Shown in pieces: positions 1 through 6,070 of a DNA stretch of 11,892 nucleotides (position 1 is the first letter of the stretch; the number at the start of each line of letters is the position of its first letter). The position numbers and the translations under genes are program-made. The notes below the pieces were generated by a model. That model searched no databases. It saw only the letters and a program-made list of their open reading frames with translations, and was not told the origin of the DNA. Source of the DNA: an archaeon. GTDB taxonomy: Archaea > B1Sed10-29 > WALL01. The stretch spans positions 1 through 11,892 of the forward strand of contig JAUVIW010000022.1 of NCBI GenBank assembly GCA_030592525.1, given 5' to 3'.

Positions 1-28
1 AGCCGTACGGGCTGTTCCCCCTTTGGCT

Positions 29-90
29 TATTCACGCCACGTGAACGAAACGTTTATATACCATGAATGTTCTATTCACACCATATGAAT
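29..90 (+). promoter_or_regulatory. TATA box bracketed by paired operator-like inverted repeats (MNT/HEPN promoter)
   Basis: A TATA box (TTTATATA, 53-60) lies 25 bases before the ATG at 85. On either side is a copy of a 17-base element, at 29-45 and 73-89, matching at 14 of 17 positions (consensus TATTCACRCCAYRTGAA). Each copy is itself a dyad: TTCAC/GTGAA at 31-35/41-45 and ATTCA/TGAAT at 74-78/86-90. The copies are 44 bases apart, about four helical turns, and the second covers the expected transcription start and the start codon. This is the layout of a self-repressed toxin-antitoxin promoter; the downstream protein carries a DNA-binding-like N-terminus. The repeats and TATA are seen; repressor binding is inferred. 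Confidence 0.6.
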
Positions 91-627
91 ATGCAGCCCT
101 TGTTTTCCACAAAGGAGAGGGAACTAATCTTGGATTACCTCTTGGGCAATCCAAACGAAGAAATAAACATGAACGCTTTAGCGAGAAAACTTGGGGTGAG
201 CCCGGGCCAAGTTCACCACTATTTGGGGATTCTTGAAGGATGTGGATTGTTCAAGAATAAAATGCTGGTAGACAATGCGATGACTCATACACTCAGGCTT
301 TCTAAAAATCTTGCTAGGATGGGTAGGTTTGAGGTCATCAAGACTATCCGCAAGCGAGTTAAGCGAGCAGTGGGTATAGGGGTTTATGGCAGCTGGGCAA
401 ATGGCTCCAACAAAAAGGGTTCGGATATGGATATATGGGTGAAGTCAGATGTGGACTTAAATGATCTTGACCTTTCGAAGCTGAACAAGGAATTGAGTAT
501 ACGGGCAGGTGTTCCTGTTGAGGTTCTTGTGCTGACAGCTGAACGGATGAAACACTTAAAAAACAAGGCGGAGTCCTTGTATTACTCATTGTTCAATTCG
601 ATAACCTTGTGGGGTGAATCACCATGA
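85..627 (+). CDS. MNT-type nucleotidyltransferase antitoxin with N-terminal winged helix-turn-helix
   Basis: Predicted antitoxin half of a HEPN/MNT (HepT/MntA-like) toxin-antitoxin pair. In the studied family the minimal nucleotidyltransferase adds AMP to a Tyr of the HEPN toxin and so disarms it. Residues 9-60 look like a winged helix-turn-helix (LARKLGVSPGQVHHYLGIL). Residues about 85-175 form the transferase, with the signature G102-S103 followed by D114-M-D116 (GSWANGSNKKGSDMDIWV) and a possible third acid in VEVLVL (E146). An in-frame ATG exists at 67, but it lies only 9 bases from the TATA box, so 85 (or 91) is the better start, giving a leaderless mRNA and 180 residues. It overlaps the next gene by ATGA, a mark of translational coupling. 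Codon use is more A+T-rich than in the genes to the right. The family is secure; the target modified is inferred. Confidence 0.85.
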   Translation: MNMQPLFSTKERELILDYLLGNPNEEINMNALARKLGVSPGQVHHYLGILEGCGLFKNKMLVDNAMTHTLRLSKNLARMGRFEVIKTIRKRVKRAVGIGVYGSWANGSNKKGSDMDIWVKSDVDLNDLDLSKLNKELSIRAGVPVEVLVLTAERMKHLKNKAESLYYSLFNSITLWGESP

Positions 628-1049
628 TCTCTCTTGAAGAATGTGAAAATCAAGGATTGATACGGCGGATAGCACCATCACCACGGCAAGCAGAAGAGCA
701 ATTGGGAAAAGCCAAGACGCTGTTGGGGGAAGCAAAAGGTGACGTTGGGGACGAGCGGCCAAACACTGCGATTATTGCGGGGTACGCCGCGATGTTTGAC
801 GCTGGAAGGGCGCTGCTTTTCAGGGACGGGTACCGCGAAAAAAGCCATGCTTGTGTTGCCAGGTACCTTGAGGTGAATTACCCCAAGCGAATAGGCTCTT
901 CATTTATCCACTTGTTGGACCAGTATAGGGTGAAGAGGCATAAGGTCATGTACAGTGGTGATTACTATCCCACTACTGAAGAAGCCAGGAACCTCGTGAA
1001 TTTTGCCGAAGAGTTCATCGTGCTAGTGGGAAAATTGCTTGAAGCGTAA
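624..1049 (+). CDS. HEPN-domain protein, toxin partner of the MNT gene
   Basis: All-alpha HEPN protein of 141 residues, the usual length. The central helix (GYAAMFDAGRALLFRDGYRE, about 53-72) followed by KSHACV is typical of HEPN proteins that pair with minimal nucleotidyltransferases. HEPN toxins are usually metal-independent RNases using an R-x4-6-H motif. Here the motif region reads R102-VK-R105-H106-KVM-Y110, so the Arg-His spacing is three residues and not four to six, while the R...Y pattern common in archaeal HEPN subfamilies is kept. Y110 is a plausible AMP acceptor for the upstream MNT protein. Its ATG overlaps the stop of that gene, so both are made from one mRNA. The HEPN fold and pairing are well supported; RNase activity is uncertain because of the altered motif. 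Confidence 0.83.
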   Translation: MISLEECENQGLIRRIAPSPRQAEEQLGKAKTLLGEAKGDVGDERPNTAIIAGYAAMFDAGRALLFRDGYREKSHACVARYLEVNYPKRIGSSFIHLLDQYRVKRHKVMYSGDYYPTTEEARNLVNFAEEFIVLVGKLLEA

Positions 1050-1225
1050 TGCGCTTCATTTCCGCGAAACCCCTTAGGGAACAACTCTTGTGCCCCCATT
1101 TATGGCGCAGGCTCTACAGCCGTACAGCCTCTCCCGAGGCTCTCTTACTGCGTCAAGGAGCCCTTGTTTCTCGGCAAGCCAAAGGCTCCAGCGTTTATTA
1201 ACGGCTTACGAGTAGCAAGAAGACA
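1050..1225 (+). promoter_or_regulatory. Intergenic region with promoter of the PIN-domain gene
   Basis: No coding sequence is seen here. A T/A-rich box (GTTTATTAA, 1193-1201) ends about 26 bases before the GTG at 1226, fitting a leaderless transcript of the PIN gene. Upstream are small dyads: CAAGG-agc-CCTTG (1154-1166) and the arms GGAGCC/GGCTCC (1157-1162/1184-1189), which could fold in RNA or bind a regulator. No clear T-tract terminator follows the HEPN gene. Confidence 0.4.
1129..1139. repeat. 11-base direct repeat, left copy (CTCTCCCGAGG)
   Basis: The 11-mer CTCTCCCGAGG occurs here and again at 2040-2050 in the same orientation. The two copies enclose the PIN gene, the RHH gene and the promoter of the latter. 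The match is exact over 11 bases and fades on both sides. It could mark the ends of an inserted unit or be chance. Confidence 0.4.
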
Positions 1226-1648
1226 GTGAAATGCTACGTCGACAGCAACGTTTTGTTGAGCTATTTCAAGCGTGAGCTCGGCGGGCTCACACAAGCCCAA
1301 ATGATTCGTGCTGAAGAATTCTTGGTGAACTGCTCCAAGAACAGCCACAAGATAGTGCTTTCGGACTTGGCGTTCTTTGAAATAAAGAAAAAAGGGTACT
1401 TGGAACAACACGAAGTTGAGGAGTTTCTCGAAAGCCTTGGGGTTAAGTGCTTGTTGGTGAGGACCACCAACAAAGACATCAGAAAAGCGAGACAAATAAG
1501 CAATGAGGCCAACTTGCATTATTCAGACGCTAGGCACACGCAACTTGCGCTAAAATCAAGGTCCAAGGCCATAGTGACATGGAACATAAAAGACTTCAAA
1601 AAAGTGAGGGGCTTGATAACGGTGATGACGCCCGAACAGTTTATTTGA
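1226..1648 (+). CDS. PIN-domain ribonuclease, VapC-type toxin
   Basis: A 140-residue single-domain PIN protein, the usual VapC length. PIN domains cut RNA with a Mg2+/Mn2+ site made of conserved acidic residues. These are visible as D6 in the opening strand (YVDSNVLLSYF), E52 (AFFEIKKK), D101 (HYSDARHTQLAL) and the late N120/D123 (VTWNIKDF). The start is GTG, about 26 bases after a TATA-like box, so translation is probably leaderless; no Shine-Dalgarno sequence is seen. VapC genes normally sit right after an antitoxin gene on the same strand, which is absent here. Instead, the only antitoxin-like neighbour is an RHH gene on the opposite strand, whose 3' end overlaps this one by 8 bases (1641-1648). 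The PIN assignment is strong; the toxin role is inferred from family and setting. Confidence 0.87.
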   Translation: MKCYVDSNVLLSYFKRELGGLTQAQMIRAEEFLVNCSKNSHKIVLSDLAFFEIKKKGYLEQHEVEEFLESLGVKCLLVRTTNKDIRKARQISNEANLHYSDARHTQLALKSRSKAIVTWNIKDFKKVRGLITVMTPEQFI

Positions 1649-1919
1649 AGCCCATCTCCTTCTCGAATTCCAAGGCAATCTGTTTCTTTTCCTTCTTGGT
1701 CAACAAGCCGGGCTTGGCCCCACGCTTCAAAATCAATTTTTTTATCTCCAGAGCAGTCTCATCAAACAGGAGTTTCCGGTCCTCCGAAATATCCTCCCTT
1801 AACCGAGTTCGGATGTACTCGCTCCGCGTATGAAAAGAAGGGTTAGACTCAACAATCTCATCGATATCCTCGATTAACCTCTTTTCCATTCGAATATTGA
1901 ATTGTTCCATTTTTTGCAT
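1641..1919 (-). CDS. Ribbon-helix-helix (CopG-like) antitoxin or repressor
   Basis: Small basic/acidic protein of 92 residues. The first ~42 form a ribbon-helix-helix DNA-binding fold: a beta strand (EQFNIRMEKRLIEDIDEIV), then the turn and second helix (HTRSEYIRTRLREDI). The rest is a charged helix-rich tail (EIKKLILKRGAKPGLLTKKEK) of the kind that wraps a toxin in VapB-type antitoxins. ATG 1919 is preferred because GGTGGT lies just upstream and the TATA elements predict transcription starting around 1919-1929; an in-frame GTG at 1931 would add four residues. The gene converges on the PIN nuclease and shares 8 bases of its tail. A perfect palindrome overlying the promoter fits self-repression. 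The fold is confident; being the cognate antitoxin of that PIN protein is inferred. Confidence 0.82.
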   Translation of the reverse strand: MQKMEQFNIRMEKRLIEDIDEIVESNPSFHTRSEYIRTRLREDISEDRKLLFDETALEIKKLILKRGAKPGLLTKKEKKQIALEFEKEMGFK

Positions 1920-1938
1920 GCCAACCACCACCCCACTT

Positions 1939-1962
1939 ATGTATATACGCCTATATATACAT
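1939..1962 (-). promoter_or_regulatory. Palindromic operator overlying the TATA region of the RHH gene
   Basis: ATGTATATA (1939-1947) and TATATACAT (1954-1962) are perfect inverted repeats separated by six bases. Both arms contain TATA sequences readable on the minus strand. Their spacing to ATG 1919 allows either a leaderless start or a 10-base leader containing GGTGGTTGG. RHH proteins typically bind as dimers on such short paired sites, so this is the likely autoregulatory operator. Confidence 0.6.
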
Positions 1963-1987
1963 TGCTATTATGTAAAACAATATGCCG

Positions 1988-2010
1988 TTTCTGCGGAAGT
2001 TCCGCGGAAA
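1988..2010. repeat. 23-base near-perfect dyad upstream of the RHH promoter
   Basis: An inverted repeat centred on base 1999. Ten of eleven base pairs match; the one exception (T1992 against G2006) would be a wobble pair in RNA. The core is GCGGAA-g-TTCCGC. It lies about 49 bases from the centre of the RHH operator. A one-base centre makes it a better protein-binding dyad than a hairpin. The rest of 1963-2143 shows no coding potential that I trust. Confidence 0.5.
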
Positions 2011-2039
2011 TTAGGTGTGTCTTGATTTCAGGGTGCGGG

Positions 2040-2050
2040 CTCTCCCGAGG
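2040..2050. repeat. 11-base direct repeat, right copy (CTCTCCCGAGG)
   Basis: Exact copy of the 11-mer at 1129-1139, lying on the far side of the PIN/RHH unit. See that entry for limits of interpretation. Confidence 0.4.
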
Positions 2051-2143
2051 TCCCATTGCGATGGTGGCAGGGCCTGTGCTGGCCATTTATTGGGGGGTGG
2101 GCCAACCACCACTTGGATTTCGCTGAAGGAACCGGCACAACGC

Positions 2144-2150
2144 TTTTAAA
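2144..2150 (+). promoter_or_regulatory. TATA box of the 406-residue lipoprotein gene
   Basis: TTTTAAA ends 23 bases before ATG 2173. This spacing supports a leaderless start at 2173 rather than at the in-frame ATG at 2161, which lies too close to the box. Confidence 0.55.
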
Positions 2151-2172
2151 GCCGTAAAAGATGGTATTGGGC

Positions 2173-3393
2173 ATGAACTCCTCCGTGCCCATAGCCATTC
2201 TCATGGCGGCCGTCCTGCTGGCAGGCTGCGTCACTGAATGTGGGGATGGCATCTGCGAGCCACCTGAAAGCGCACAGAACTGCCCACAAGACTGCTCACC
2301 CAACGCAACCGCACCCAACAAGACGAGTGCGCCCAACTTAACTGCGCCCAGCCAAATAGGCGCGGCCAACCTCACTTTGGAACCAGCCCAGCCACAAAGC
2401 CCAGTTAACGCCACAATAATTCCCCCCGCTGCCATTTCCACACTGCAGCTTGAGCCATACTCATCCAAGGAGTTCAGCTTGCAGAAGCCAGTCGGCTGGC
2501 AAGTCACAAAAGCAGGGGACTGTGAGACACTCGCCATAATAGTGAGTGACCCAGCCAATCCCGCGAACACGGCATTCTACTTCAATGAGCTTGGGCCAAT
2601 GTACTCAAGCCAGGGGCAGGTCCAAGTCGACCAGGCGTACATGGCGATTGGGGGCTACCAAATACTCTGGCACGATGCGCCAGTACTGAACCCGGCTACG
2701 CCAATAAAGTTTCTTGAGATATACCCCGAACTCACGCAAATGGAATTAGCCGAGGCGTTCACGGATGCATGGCCCCAACTCGATGGCATCGAAGCAGTGT
2801 CCACGCGCACAGAGAGCACCGCGCTCACCGGTGCCAGTGCAGAGACCGTGCGCGCCTTGTTCCGCGCTGGTGACGGCGTGGGGGAGGGCATGTTCTACGT
2901 CGCAGTGGCCGAAGTGCTGCCCGGTGTGGGCGCCCCGGGAGCAGGGATTTCTTACGCGTTCAGCTTCACGGGAATCACATCTGAAAAAGACGATTTTGAC
3001 TGCTACGAGCCTGCATTGCTCCGGTCCCTGGGAACCATCTCTTTCTCGGACGAGTACGTTGGGGCATGCCTCAAGAGCCAGCAATCCCAGCTCAAGGCAT
3101 CGTTGGATATCAGCAAGGCCCTTAGCCAGACAAGCGATGCCATAATGGACTCGTGGAACTCGCGCCAGGAATCAGATGACATCCTCTCCGAGAAAAGAAG
3201 CGATGCCATGCTTGATAGGGCGAGGGTGTACGACCCGGACACGGGCAATGTTTTCGAGGTTGAAAACGGCTTCTTTGATGACTATGACCTGCACCGAAGC
3301 AATTATGAGATGAGTGGCTTGCAAGCCCTCCCGAGCAGCGACCACGAGCTATGGGTTTCGCCAACGCTGAACGGGCAAGAGCACATACGCTAA
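2173..3393 (+). CDS. Secreted lipoprotein with CGDG-Cys motif and conserved-looking C-terminal domain (function unknown)
   Basis: Starts with a lipoprotein signal peptide (MNSSVPIAILMAAVLLAGC; lipobox LAGC, lipidated C19). Directly after is C23-GDGI-C28 ... C37-PQD-C41, a small disulfide or metal-binding motif common in surface proteins of DPANN-type archaea. Residues 42-85 are a Pro/Thr/Ala-rich linker with five N-glycosylation sequons (N44, N49, N55, N66, N79), so the protein is probably a glycosylated, membrane-tethered surface protein. Residues 95-290 form a mixed domain (GWQ..., AFYFNELGP, SYAFSFTGI) that I do not recognise. The C-terminal part (about 318-395: SDAIMDSWNSR, ARVYDPDTGNVFEVENGF, LQALPSSDHELW) resembles a C-terminal segment I recall from secreted bacterial and archaeal proteins of unknown role. 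It is a single gene with its own promoter. Secretion is well supported; function is unknown. Confidence 0.8.
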   Translation: MNSSVPIAILMAAVLLAGCVTECGDGICEPPESAQNCPQDCSPNATAPNKTSAPNLTAPSQIGAANLTLEPAQPQSPVNATIIPPAAISTLQLEPYSSKEFSLQKPVGWQVTKAGDCETLAIIVSDPANPANTAFYFNELGPMYSSQGQVQVDQAYMAIGGYQILWHDAPVLNPATPIKFLEIYPELTQMELAEAFTDAWPQLDGIEAVSTRTESTALTGASAETVRALFRAGDGVGEGMFYVAVAEVLPGVGAPGAGISYAFSFTGITSEKDDFDCYEPALLRSLGTISFSDEYVGACLKSQQSQLKASLDISKALSQTSDAIMDSWNSRQESDDILSEKRSDAMLDRARVYDPDTGNVFEVENGFFDDYDLHRSNYEMSGLQALPSSDHELWVSPTLNGQEHIR

Positions 3394-3451
3394 ATGATTG
3401 TGGGCCCTACGGCTGTGAGAATTGCCTTTTTCCCCCAAGGCCACTCCCTGC

Positions 3452-3459
3452 TTTTATAG
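3452..3459 (+). promoter_or_regulatory. TATA box of the HEYVH lipoprotein gene
   Basis: TTTTATAG; the TTTATA core ends 24 bases before ATG 3482. GGTGG at 3476-3480 sits one base from the start codon, too close to act as a normal ribosome-binding site. The T-run at 3427-3431 in the same gap (3394-3481) may help terminate the previous transcript. Confidence 0.55.
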
Positions 3460-3481
3460 CCCGCTTGCTTATTCAGGTGGC

Positions 3482-4561
3482 ATGAAGCTTTGTTTTGCCA
3501 TCATAATTGCTTTGGTAATATGCTTGGTGGGGTGCATAGGCCCTGACGAACTGCCCAAATACGAATGGCACGAGGAATTTGAGTTCAATGGCTCTGACTA
3601 CGGAAATGTTTCGGGCTGGGCGGGTGAGTTAGGGGGCTCGCCAGCCACTTTTGTTTCCCACCCCGAGCTCGTTGAAGAGGACAAAAGCGCAAACTACTCT
3701 GTTTCATCCCCTGATGAGGAACGGGCTTTTTCCCTTATCTCTGATTACTACGATGAGGGCGGCCTCCAGCTTGCCAGAACCGCTTTGGATGGCCTGAAGC
3801 AAAAATACCCGAAGGGCCATTACATTGTTGTGCGTGGCATCCTGGATGCACCTGATATGTTCCCCTTGTTTGCCGGCGGCCTTGGCTATACTGATGTGGG
3901 CATATTAGTGCACGAGTACGTGCATGTTTGCGGCGTTTTTGGTGGTGCTAACAAGACTTGGAATGACTATTTCTTTTGCTTCGGGGACTACGGCGTGCTC
4001 GTGCGAAGAAACTCACCGTGGTTCCCTAAGAGCGAGCTGTTCTCGCACATCGCAGAGCCCACGCCTTTTGATGAGACATACCTCAAGCCCACGCCCGGCA
4101 GCCCAGACCCTGATGTGATGAACATCCTTGATGAGCTGAACGCCTATTCTTTCAGTATGGAGACAACCCTTATGTGCGGCACTCCTGACAGCCCGTCCAC
4201 GACTCTCTACTTGAGTGATAGGGTGTCCCTTATCAGGACGATGTACCACTTGCAGCTTTACTTCAGCGTCGCGCGAACAGAGCACCCCGAAACATGGGGC
4301 GAAATGGTTTCGCACAAGGGCTTTGCCTGTTTTGTTGCGGGCCTTTGGAACAGGGCAGACCGCCTCGCACAGAACACGAGCGGCCTCGCCATATTCAGCT
4401 CGCCTGAAACCCGTGCTGCTGAAGCCGTGACTTACGCACCCGAAAACCTTGCAATCATGCATGATTTCTTCTCAGAATCCGGCTGCACTGCAACAGGCCT
4501 GCGCTCTCTTTCAGAGCCCGGCGTTGAGGTTATGCTACTGGATGAGGATGCGGCCACATAA
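3482..4561 (+). CDS. Predicted secreted lipoprotein metallopeptidase with HEYVH motif
   Basis: A 359-residue protein with a lipoprotein signal (MKLCFAIIIALVICLVGC; lipobox LVGC, C18), so it should be anchored outside the membrane. The key feature is H144-E-Y-V-H148 in a hydrophobic helix (VGILVHEYVHVCGVFGG), the HExxH zinc site of zincin peptidases, in which two His bind zinc and Glu activates water. A third ligand is not certain; E218 in LDELNAYSFSMET is the best candidate, being an acidic residue in a helix about 70 residues on. Five Cys (150, 166, 232, 283, 335) after the lipobox suggest disulfides. I do not recognise the family. The start at 3482 is chosen from the signal peptide and the TATA spacing. 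It lies between another lipoprotein and the gadC promoter, with no evident operon partner. Confidence 0.75.
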   Translation: MKLCFAIIIALVICLVGCIGPDELPKYEWHEEFEFNGSDYGNVSGWAGELGGSPATFVSHPELVEEDKSANYSVSSPDEERAFSLISDYYDEGGLQLARTALDGLKQKYPKGHYIVVRGILDAPDMFPLFAGGLGYTDVGILVHEYVHVCGVFGGANKTWNDYFFCFGDYGVLVRRNSPWFPKSELFSHIAEPTPFDETYLKPTPGSPDPDVMNILDELNAYSFSMETTLMCGTPDSPSTTLYLSDRVSLIRTMYHLQLYFSVARTEHPETWGEMVSHKGFACFVAGLWNRADRLAQNTSGLAIFSSPETRAAEAVTYAPENLAIMHDFFSESGCTATGLRSLSEPGVEVMLLDEDAAT

Positions 4562-4612
4562 CCCGTCGCTTCCAAGCGTGGAATCCCTCCCGCGGCTTAT
4601 CCCGCAAAAGCC

Positions 4613-4620
4613 TTTTATAG
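4613..4620 (+). promoter_or_regulatory. TATA box of the gadC-gadB operon
   Basis: TTTTATAG; the TTTATA core ends 23 bases before ATG 4642, so the operon mRNA should begin at or next to the start codon. No Shine-Dalgarno sequence is present. Bases 4562-4612 show no clear operator, so pH control by a nearby repressor site is not evident. Confidence 0.6.
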
Positions 4621-4641
4621 CTTAATCCCATTCATCCACCC

Positions 4642-6069
4642 ATGTCCCCAGCAAAGCCCTCAGCGAAGACCATTGGCGTGTTCGTGCTCGCGATGATTAA
4701 CGTTGTTGCCATAGCCAGCCTCCGCGGCCTGCCGGCAATGGCCGAGTACGGCCTTGCTTCAGCGTTCTTCTTCATACTCGCAGCAATCATATTCTTCATC
4801 CCAACAGCACTGGTGTCTGCTGAACTCGCGACCGGCTGGCCCAAGAGAGGCGGGGTCTTTGTCTGGGTCAAGGAAGCCCTCGGAGAGCGATGGGGCTTCC
4901 TCGCCATTTGGCTGCAGTGGATACAAAACGTAGTCTGGTACCCCACAGTCCTTTCGTTCACCGCCGCGACACTCGCGTACATATTCAACCCCGCGCTCGC
5001 AAGCAACCCCATCTACATGCTCGCCGTCATAGTGACAGTGTACTGGGGCGCGACCTTCATCGACCTCAAGGGCATGAAGCTCTCAGGCAAAATCAGTACC
5101 ATCGGCGGCCTGGCCGGCACAATCATCCCCGCCGCGCTCATAATCCTGCTGGGCGCCCTCTGGCTCTTCAGCGGCAACCCCCTGGAGATGACAATCTCAT
5201 GGGCGTCATTCGTCCCTGACCTGAGCAATATGCAGAACATCGCGCTCGCTGCCGGTGTCCTCCTGTCAATGGCAGGCATCGAGATGTCCGCCGTGCACGC
5301 GCAGGAAGTCAAGAACCCGCAGCGCGACTACCCCAAAGCCATCTTCATTTCCACAGTGGTTATACTGGCTGTGTTCATCCTCGGCACGCTCGCAATATCG
5401 GCGGTCGTCCCGCAGGGCAAGATAAGCCTCGTCGCCGGAATCATGGAGGCGTTCACCGCGTTCTTCGCCGCCTACGGCATCAGCTGGCTCGTGCCCGTGC
5501 TCGCATTCCTCATCACAGTCGGCGCCGCGACACAAGTGACCACGTGGATAGCCGGGCCCAGCAGAGGTCTCCTGGAAACCGCAAAGGAGGGCGACCTCCC
5601 GCCGTTCTTCCAGAAGGTCAACAAGAACGGCATGCCCGTGAACCTGCTCCTCGTGCAAGGCGCCATTGTTACCGCGCTCTCGCTCGTGTTCCTCCTGATG
5701 CCGAACGTGAGCAGCTCCTACTGGATACTCACAGTGCTCACCGCGCAAATATACCTATTGATGTACGTCCTGCTTTTCGCTTCGGCGATAAAGCTCCGCT
5801 ACTCACAGCCCAATGTCAAGCGCGCGTTCCGCGTGCCAGGCGGCAACGCAGGCATGTGGTGCATTGCGGGAATGGGCCTGCTTGCGTCGCTATTCGGCAT
5901 ACTGCTCGGGTACTTCCCGCCAGCGCAATTGCAGACCGGCAACATACTGTTCTTCGAGGCGTTCCTCATCGGCGGCCTAGCGCTGCTCGCGGGCGCGCCG
6001 CTGCTAATACACCACTTCCGCAAGCCATCATGGCTGCCCGGCAAGGCGAAGGGGAAAAAGAGGCGATAA
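4642..6069 (+). CDS. gadC: GadC-family amino-acid antiporter (probable glutamate/GABA)
   Basis: A 475-residue APC-superfamily transporter with about 12 hydrophobic segments, closest to glutamate:GABA antiporters. GadC imports glutamate and exports the decarboxylation product, removing one proton per cycle. Diagnostic stretches are WPKRGGVFVWVKEALGERWG (66-85) leading into WLQWIQNVVWYP (90-101), AGIEMSAVHAQEV (211-223) and GPSRGLLETAKEGDLPPFF (305-323). The length is shorter than the 511 residues of E. coli GadC. The difference is largely the C-terminal plug that closes the E. coli protein at neutral pH; here only a short Lys/Arg tail (PGKAKGKKRR) follows the last helix. The next gene, one base downstream, is the decarboxylase, so transporter and enzyme are made together. 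Codon use (C/G-ending) matches the kaiC-like and xth neighbours, so no sign of very recent transfer. Substrates are inferred from family and neighbour. Confidence 0.88.
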   Translation: MSPAKPSAKTIGVFVLAMINVVAIASLRGLPAMAEYGLASAFFFILAAIIFFIPTALVSAELATGWPKRGGVFVWVKEALGERWGFLAIWLQWIQNVVWYPTVLSFTAATLAYIFNPALASNPIYMLAVIVTVYWGATFIDLKGMKLSGKISTIGGLAGTIIPAALIILLGALWLFSGNPLEMTISWASFVPDLSNMQNIALAAGVLLSMAGIEMSAVHAQEVKNPQRDYPKAIFISTVVILAVFILGTLAISAVVPQGKISLVAGIMEAFTAFFAAYGISWLVPVLAFLITVGAATQVTTWIAGPSRGLLETAKEGDLPPFFQKVNKNGMPVNLLLVQGAIVTALSLVFLLMPNVSSSYWILTVLTAQIYLLMYVLLFASAIKLRYSQPNVKRAFRVPGGNAGMWCIAGMGLLASLFGILLGYFPPAQLQTGNILFFEAFLIGGLALLAGAPLLIHHFRKPSWLPGKAKGKKRR

Positions 6070-6070
6070 A

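Noticed and set aside
1902..2126. Plus-strand frame of 74 codons across the RHH promoter region.
   Set aside because: It crosses both palindromes and the TATA elements, has low-complexity content and no ribosome-binding or TATA signal.
1..3414. AGCCGTA heptamer at 1, 1118, 2150 and (reverse) 3408, all intergenic.
   Set aside because: One or two chance hits are expected for a 7-mer in this length; flanking sequence does not align well enough to call a repeat family.
3469..3486. Resemblance of TATTCAGGTGGCATGAA to the MNT/HEPN operator element.
   Set aside because: The match is mainly at the ends, the dyad is lost, and the sequence is explained by the start region of the lipoprotein gene.
5266..5748. 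Antisense open frame of 160 codons inside gadC.
   Set aside because: The product is a His/Glu/Gly-rich shadow of the transporter codons with no domain; gadC itself is complete.
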